Of a stretch of DNA of 64,000 nt, positions 59,814 to 64,000 are shown in pieces (position 1 is the stretch's first letter; each line of letters opens with the position of its first letter). The notes under the pieces were generated by a model. It was not told the DNA's origin. It ran no database searches and was given only the letters and a program-made list of their open reading frames with translations. The DNA comes from Ruminococcus sp. UNK.MGS-30 (GTDB lineage: Bacteria > Bacillota > Clostridia > Oscillospirales > Ruminococcaceae). A program made the position numbers and the translations under genes. Location: NCBI GenBank assembly GCA_000980705.1, contig LBCK01000001.1, forward strand, positions 496,001-560,000. Reading direction: 5' to 3'.

Positions 59814-61502
59814 TCATACCACCAACTTCTGCCGCAGCAGCGCCAGGTCAAACCCGTTGACCACGCCGTCTGCGTTAAGGTCGGCGGCTTGCCGCTGGGT
59901 CTGCGTCAGCGTTTTCTCGCCCAGGATGTACCGCTGGAGGAGAACGGCGTCGGTGACGGTGAGAATGCTGTCACTGTTCAGGTCACCGGAAACCGCCTGC
60001 TTCCGTATCTGAAACTTCTGTGCGGCAGTCCCGTTCCAGTCATTCATCTGCACATTTTCGCTGTCATCTGCCACAGTAAGCACCTGATCCGCATTTTTCG
60101 ATTTCAAATAATACGCTCCGGATTCTCCGCAGATATACCAGTCTTGTGCATCGCCGCCGGGAGACAGCACCTTTCCGGTCTTGCTGTTTGTGATTTTATA
60201 GCTGCCGTCTCTGTTTTTTATGAACTGCCATACCTGCGCCGCATCCCCTGCCGCATTGCATACATCCACAGACGCATCCGCCGCATCAGTCAGCATTTTC
60301 TCCGTTTTCACATGAACGATTTCAGCACAAAAATCCGTTCCCAGATCCTCCGGCGCATAGATGCAGAAAGCAACTCGTTCTGTATCAACAGCACCTGAAC
60401 CATTATAAACAGAAAAATAGGCACTATATTTTCCAACACCAAGTTGACTGGCACTAATTTGATATGTGGAATCACAGTCTTCTGTTACAACTCTTGTCGT
60501 ATCATTTTTATCAATTCCGATTACTTGCCCTTTTGCACAAATTGTGCTAACTGAAATTGAAACAGTATCTGTCAGTGAATACATACTTTTCGCTGTTTCC
60601 ACGCTAGAATAAGCCGCTCCGCCAACAATAGAAAAAGTGATACCATTTGAATCAACACCACCAGAACTGTTGGCGGCAGATGCCCAGGCATAGTAATCCC
60701 CATAGCCCAAATCAGCTGCTGAAATGCTATATGTTCCAGGTATCTCAATTCCTTGCACTACGCTGTTTCCGTCTTTTGTAATAGACAAAAAATAATTTGT
60801 AGCATTATCCGAAGATACCGTCAAAACAACAGTATCACTGATATCATACCAATTCTGATTTTTGGACAGAACTGCCGTCGTGGGCAGATTCACACTCTTA
60901 TAATTCGGCACGCCGTACCCGATGATATAGCCATCCGACAGTCCGATGGCTCTCGTAGTGACCATATCCGAGCAGTTGCCCTCTATGGCGTAGACCGTGC
61001 TGCCGTTGCAGCCGGAGACGATTCCCACATGAGACGGCGAAGAGCCGGAACCATAATAGATAATGTCTCCTGCCTGCGGCACATAGCTGCCGCCGTTCGC
61101 CGCACTCTGCTGATATGTCCCCTGTCTCACGAAAAACGATCTTCCCGTGCCTGTCCCTGCGGTTCTGGGAATCACGCCCGTACCGATGCCGGCTTGATTG
61201 GCGCACCAGGACACAAAGGTGTGACACCAGGGATATCCATAGCCGTCCGAGCCGTAGCCGCTGATCCGACCGTTCCACACGTTGTATTTCGTGTAGTTGT
61301 TATTCCCCTTAACTGTCCCTTCCAGGCTGCCCTCCAGATAACCGATCTGCGACTTTGCAATCTCCACAATATCGACTCGTGGATTTCCGCTGTTTATATG
61401 AGTATTCTCATACGCCGCACTGACCGGCAGCCCCGAACACAGCCCCATGCAGAGCAGCAGCACCGTAAAAACCGCCGTCCAGCGGGAAAGTTTCTTTTTC
61501 AT
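59814..61502 (-). CDS. Secreted CHAP-domain dockerin protein with ricin-type lectin module
   Basis: I chose the ATG at 61502 (AAGGAG 9 nt upstream), matching its paralog; an ATG 6 nt earlier is too close. The 562-residue protein has the CHAP domain with Cys93 and His158, then two Ig/Fn-like modules (about 205-390), then a ricin-B-like module (about 395-500: FCAEIVHVKTEKMLTD, AQVWQFIKNRDGSYKITNSKTGKVLSPGG, AAQKFQIRK), then a dockerin with DLNSDSILTVTD and DLNADGVVNGFD. The middle region is more AT-rich than the ends, suggesting an acquired segment. It is upstream of and co-transcribed with the 58482-59798 paralog. Confidence 0.85.
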   Translation of the reverse strand: MKKKLSRWTAVFTVLLLCMGLCSGLPVSAAYENTHINSGNPRVDIVEIAKSQIGYLEGSLEGTVKGNNNYTKYNVWNGRISGYGSDGYGYPWCHTFVSWCANQAGIGTGVIPRTAGTGTGRSFFVRQGTYQQSAANGGSYVPQAGDIIYYGSGSSPSHVGIVSGCNGSTVYAIEGNCSDMVTTRAIGLSDGYIIGYGVPNYKSVNLPTTAVLSKNQNWYDISDTVVLTVSSDNATNYFLSITKDGNSVVQGIEIPGTYSISAADLGYGDYYAWASAANSSGGVDSNGITFSIVGGAAYSSVETAKSMYSLTDTVSISVSTICAKGQVIGIDKNDTTRVVTEDCDSTYQISASQLGVGKYSAYFSVYNGSGAVDTERVAFCIYAPEDLGTDFCAEIVHVKTEKMLTDAADASVDVCNAAGDAAQVWQFIKNRDGSYKITNSKTGKVLSPGGDAQDWYICGESGAYYLKSKNADQVLTVADDSENVQMNDWNGTAAQKFQIRKQAVSGDLNSDSILTVTDAVLLQRYILGEKTLTQTQRQAADLNADGVVNGFDLALLRQKLVV

Positions 61503-61530
61503 CTGCATTTACTCCTTATGAAACAGACTC

Positions 61531-61566
61531 GAAAAAAGCGTACTGCCCATGACAATACGCCTTTTC
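61531..61566 (-). terminator. Terminator of the 61597-62085 gene
   Basis: GCGTATTG pairs with CAGTACGC (one G-T pair) across a 7-nt loop, with TTTTTTC after it on the minus strand. Confidence 0.75.
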
Positions 61567-61598
61567 ATTACCGCACAAACTTTGTGCAGTGTTGCCTT
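61567..61598. repeat. Fragment of palindromic repeat terminus
   Basis: GCACAAA and TTTGTGC with flanking TACCG and GTTGCCTT match the GGCAATACCGCACAAAG end of repeat copy A. It overlaps the stop codon of the 61597 gene. Confidence 0.5.
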
Positions 61599-62085
61599 AA
61601 TCCCTGCTCTTCAGCAAGCCCCGTGCCACCAGACCGCAGCCGGCGGCGATCATGCCGAACATGACCACATATTGCCACAGCGACGCCGTGATTGGACGAA
61701 ACCGCACCGAGGTCAGCAGTGTCACCAGAATCGCCAGCAAGCCAATGGCGACCACGACCCAGCCGATCCACTTTCGATCCAGGAAGAACAACAGCCCGAT
61801 GCCGATCAAAAGCGGCACCAGCATCAGCCCTGTAGCGAGCGAGGTGTTCATCCCGAATCCGCCCCAGAGGCTGCCCCAGGAGAACGAAACAACGAAAGAG
61901 TTCAGCACCCAGTAAATTCCGGCGCCCAGCAGCACCAGCCCGATGAGAAACGATGCCAGCGGATGGGACTCCTTTTTCACGGCATAGGGTTTCGCCGATC
62001 TGCCCTGTTTCTCCTTTTTCTGCGACGCCTGTTCCCGGCGCATCTGCTCTTCCATTTCCTTTAACTGCTTTTCTGCGTTTGTCAT
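61597..62085 (-). CDS. Four-helix membrane protein of unknown function
   Basis: I placed the start at 62085, where AGAGGA precedes the ATG. The 162-residue protein has a charged coiled-coil-like N terminus (NAEKQLKEMEEQMRREQASQ), then four membrane segments (about 45-64, 80-98, 104-122, 134-152). No family is recognised. It is one of the few genes in this cluster without a signal peptide or dockerin, and ends in its own terminator. Confidence 0.7.
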   Translation of the reverse strand: MTNAEKQLKEMEEQMRREQASQKKEKQGRSAKPYAVKKESHPLASFLIGLVLLGAGIYWVLNSFVVSFSWGSLWGGFGMNTSLATGLMLVPLLIGIGLLFFLDRKWIGWVVVAIGLLAILVTLLTSVRFRPITASLWQYVVMFGMIAAGCGLVARGLLKSRD

Positions 62086-62103
62086 GTTTTGTATTCCTCT
62101 CAC

Positions 62104-63942
62104 TTATTCTGCATATTTTTTCAGTTTGTCCACCAGTACCTGGTACAAGGTGTCGTTCCGGTTCTCCGCCGTTGGCAGACCGCTGCCGTTGTGCAGCCCG
62201 AACGAGTATTCATTAAACGAGTGATAGTTGAAACTGATATTATTCTGGTGGAAAATGTCCATCACATCATCCAGCCAGCGGTCACCGCCCCGGTCATTCT
62301 CAAAGCAGTGGATGCCTGCGCCGAATTCGCCGCAGTATACCGGCACATTGTACTTGTCCGAAAATGCAATGTTCTGCGCAATGGTCTTTTCCAGATACGC
62401 CCGGTTCAGTACGTCGATGGAATCCACATCCCACACATCCACACGAGGCCGCACGATCGCCCCGGCGTTCTTCGTGTTCACCTGGAAATAGCCGCTTGCC
62501 TCATAGCTGTGTCCCGGCGTGGGGCAGAAATACCGTGTGCCGCCGTTGGCATCGTCTGTGGTGCCGGTAATCATCAGACAGCCCTTTTTCAAGTGTCCCT
62601 CGCCGGAAGTGTAGTACAGTCCGCCGGACTTGTCGCTGGACCAGAAGTTCAGCGCTGTGGTATCATCGCAGTCCTCCGCATAGATGGTCTGCACCCAGTT
62701 GCCGTCCTCGTCGTATTCGTCCAGACGCAGTTCATCCGCACGGGCATAGCCATAGCTGCCCACATTCTCCGCCTGGAACACCAGGCTGATGACCTGCGTA
62801 CCGTCTGCCTTCGGCGTGATCTTTCCGCTTTTCAGATACTGCCACTCGGTATCGGAGGTGTCCGCCTTATCGCCGGCAAAGGTAGACGTACTCCACTGGG
62901 TATTGCCGCCAGACACCAGATAGCTTTCGTCCGGATACGACACGTCATTCCCCAGTGTCCCTGCCCAGTCAAAGCCCTGGTGGGAAAAGGCGTGGGGGTC
63001 GTAGTAGTGGAACTCATACACCGTATTGTCATCGTCCAGCCGGACGTAGTTGTTTTCGTCGTTGAAATTGACCCACTGTTCCTGTGTCCCGGCGAGATCC
63101 TGGGATGCGCACATCCGCTCCACAAAAATCATGTGGTTGGTGTCCACCGTGCGGATGCCGTCCGTCAGCGTCTGCGCCACGGACTGCCACAGTTCCAGGC
63201 TCTTTTCGCCGCTGGCTGCCGCAACCACCGGTTCATTCACCAGCCCGTATCCCAGGATCACTGGTTCATCTGCATAGCGCCGGGCGATCTCCGTCCAGAG
63301 GGCGCAGAGCCGTTTCTGGTTTTCCGGCTCTGTCCACAGCGCCGTGCCGTCACCCTGCGACTGATATCCGCCCTGGGGATAGTGCATATTCAGCACCAGC
63401 CGGATGCCTGCCGCCTTTGCCCAGGCAATGTTTTTGTCCAGCCACGCAAAGCCCTCTTCCCGGTAGGTATACGGATCGCTGTCCGACTCGAACAGCCCGT
63501 AGTTCAGATAGAACCGGACAGAATCGAAACCCATCTCCGCCAGTTCCTGATAGCTTTCCGCATCGTGATGCCGTGTCGGTTCTGCCGACGGATTCGACCA
63601 CACCTCGTTGCCGAACGCCATGCCCTTTATCGTATACGGCTTTCCGTCCTCATCCACCAGCTGCTTTCCGTCTGCGTGGATAAAGCCGGTATAGCCGTCC
63701 TGTATCTCGCCGGGCGCTCCGGTTTTCTGCCGCAGCAGCGTCAGATCCATGCCGTCCACAACGCCGTCGCCGTTATAGTCTGCCCCGCCGGTGCCGCTGT
63801 TCCCCAGCAGAAACGCCTGTAATCCGGCAAGTTCTCCGGCGCCAGTCTCCAGCGCCGTTCCCGGGAATGCACCCATTCCCACAGAGAACGCCGCCGTCAG
63901 CAGTCCGGCTGTGACAGCACGCAGTTTTTTTCCCAGTTTCAT
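62104..63942 (-). CDS. Secreted GH5 glycanase with N-terminal half-dockerin and internal CBM-like insert
   Basis: The 612-residue protein has AAGGAG before its ATG and a signal peptide. Residues 36-74 hold one calcium loop (DYNGDGVVDGMD) with LTLLRQK, like the second half of the dockerins at the other proteins' C termini. The (beta/alpha)8 domain starts near 88 and shows VRFYLNYGL, LVLNMHYPQG, the acid Glu237 in GYGLVNEP and the nucleophile Glu539 in VYCGEFGAG. Between strands, residues about 325-480 form an inserted beta-sandwich (ISLVFQAENVGSYGYARADELRLDEY). That is unusual. It likely cuts beta-mannan or beta-glucan; the substrate is not decided by sequence. Confidence 0.85.
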   Translation of the reverse strand: MKLGKKLRAVTAGLLTAAFSVGMGAFPGTALETGAGELAGLQAFLLGNSGTGGADYNGDGVVDGMDLTLLRQKTGAPGEIQDGYTGFIHADGKQLVDEDGKPYTIKGMAFGNEVWSNPSAEPTRHHDAESYQELAEMGFDSVRFYLNYGLFESDSDPYTYREEGFAWLDKNIAWAKAAGIRLVLNMHYPQGGYQSQGDGTALWTEPENQKRLCALWTEIARRYADEPVILGYGLVNEPVVAAASGEKSLELWQSVAQTLTDGIRTVDTNHMIFVERMCASQDLAGTQEQWVNFNDENNYVRLDDDNTVYEFHYYDPHAFSHQGFDWAGTLGNDVSYPDESYLVSGGNTQWSTSTFAGDKADTSDTEWQYLKSGKITPKADGTQVISLVFQAENVGSYGYARADELRLDEYDEDGNWVQTIYAEDCDDTTALNFWSSDKSGGLYYTSGEGHLKKGCLMITGTTDDANGGTRYFCPTPGHSYEASGYFQVNTKNAGAIVRPRVDVWDVDSIDVLNRAYLEKTIAQNIAFSDKYNVPVYCGEFGAGIHCFENDRGGDRWLDDVMDIFHQNNISFNYHSFNEYSFGLHNGSGLPTAENRNDTLYQVLVDKLKKYAE

Positions 63943-63960
63943 CCTGTTCTCCTTCTGTAT

Positions 63961-64000
63961 TTATGCGATCTTCTGCCGCAGCAGCGCCAGATCGAACCCG
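63961..64000 (-). CDS. Dockerin-protein gene, last 12 codons only
   Basis: The minus strand reads GFDLALLRQKIA then a stop at 63961-63963, identical in pattern to the ends of the CHAP-dockerin proteins. The rest of the gene is outside the window. AAGGAG of the GH5 gene follows within 20 bp, so the two probably share an operon. Confidence 0.8.
   Translation of the reverse strand, partial: GFDLALLRQKIA

Noticed and set aside
58128-60398. A 756-codon plus-strand frame across the CHAP-dockerin genes
   Set aside because: It is the antisense of two duplicated genes and repeats only because they do.

Overview
The window reads as the chromosome of a fibre-degrading, cellulosome-forming Firmicute of the genus Ruminococcus (family level is secure, species is inference). 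Evidence: a GH9 cellulase and a GH5 glycanase that carry dockerins, several other secreted dockerin proteins, strong AGGAGG-type ribosome binding sites, sigma-A promoters, spore-coat-like small genes, and moderately GC-rich housekeeping genes (rplM-rpsI, metG, asnB, glgP-malQ, pyrB).

Layout. 1-6.5 kb: the end of a sodium-pump decarboxylase beta subunit, a secreted repeat/C39-like protein, the agmatine-to-putrescine operon (aguA-aguB), two spore-coat-like genes and a SLOG-like protein. A small XRE regulator diverges from the SLOG-like gene across a palindromic operator. 7-10.8 kb: an AT-rich lipoprotein and the GH9-CBM3-Ig-dockerin cellulase. 10.8-11.1 kb: a long palindromic repeat whose 75-bp core recurs at 56.3 kb. 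11.1-16.3 kb: a three-gene operon of TerB-N/TerB-C protein, BrxD-like P-loop ATPase and Lhr/BrxHI-like helicase, the best candidate for a little-described (probably defensive) system. 16.4-30.6 kb: housekeeping genes interrupted by a 2.2-kb AT-rich type II restriction-modification pair (24.0-26.1 kb), ending in rplM-rpsI.

30.65-52.33 kb: an integrated mobilizable element inserted in the 3' end of rpsI. It is bounded by a 16-bp direct repeat and has TAACTAAC arm-type repeats inside each end. Its backbone is a tyrosine integrase, excisionase, SF2 helicase, D5-type primase/helicase, serine recombinase, MobC-like protein and relaxase. Its cargo includes an amidoligase plus class II glutamine amidotransferase pair, a self-inhibited (class III type) Fic protein, and an Agr-type signalling module. 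That module has an AgrC-like kinase, a LytTR regulator and an AgrD-like leader peptide lacking the ring cysteine, with no AgrB in view. It is flanked by two near-identical secreted papain-like proteins with EF-hand/dockerin-like tails. Two promoters there, one before the first protein and one before the AgrD-like gene, carry direct repeats of 21-bp period placed as LytTR activator sites would be. I infer that the kinase/regulator pair controls these secreted proteins.

52.5-64 kb: metG, then a minus-strand cluster of secreted dockerin proteins: three CHAP-domain proteins (two from a recent tandem duplication with swapped C-terminal modules), a BspA-like repeat protein, a GH5 enzyme with an N-terminal half-dockerin, and the last codons of another dockerin gene at the window edge. 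No tRNA, rRNA or CRISPR array was recognised.
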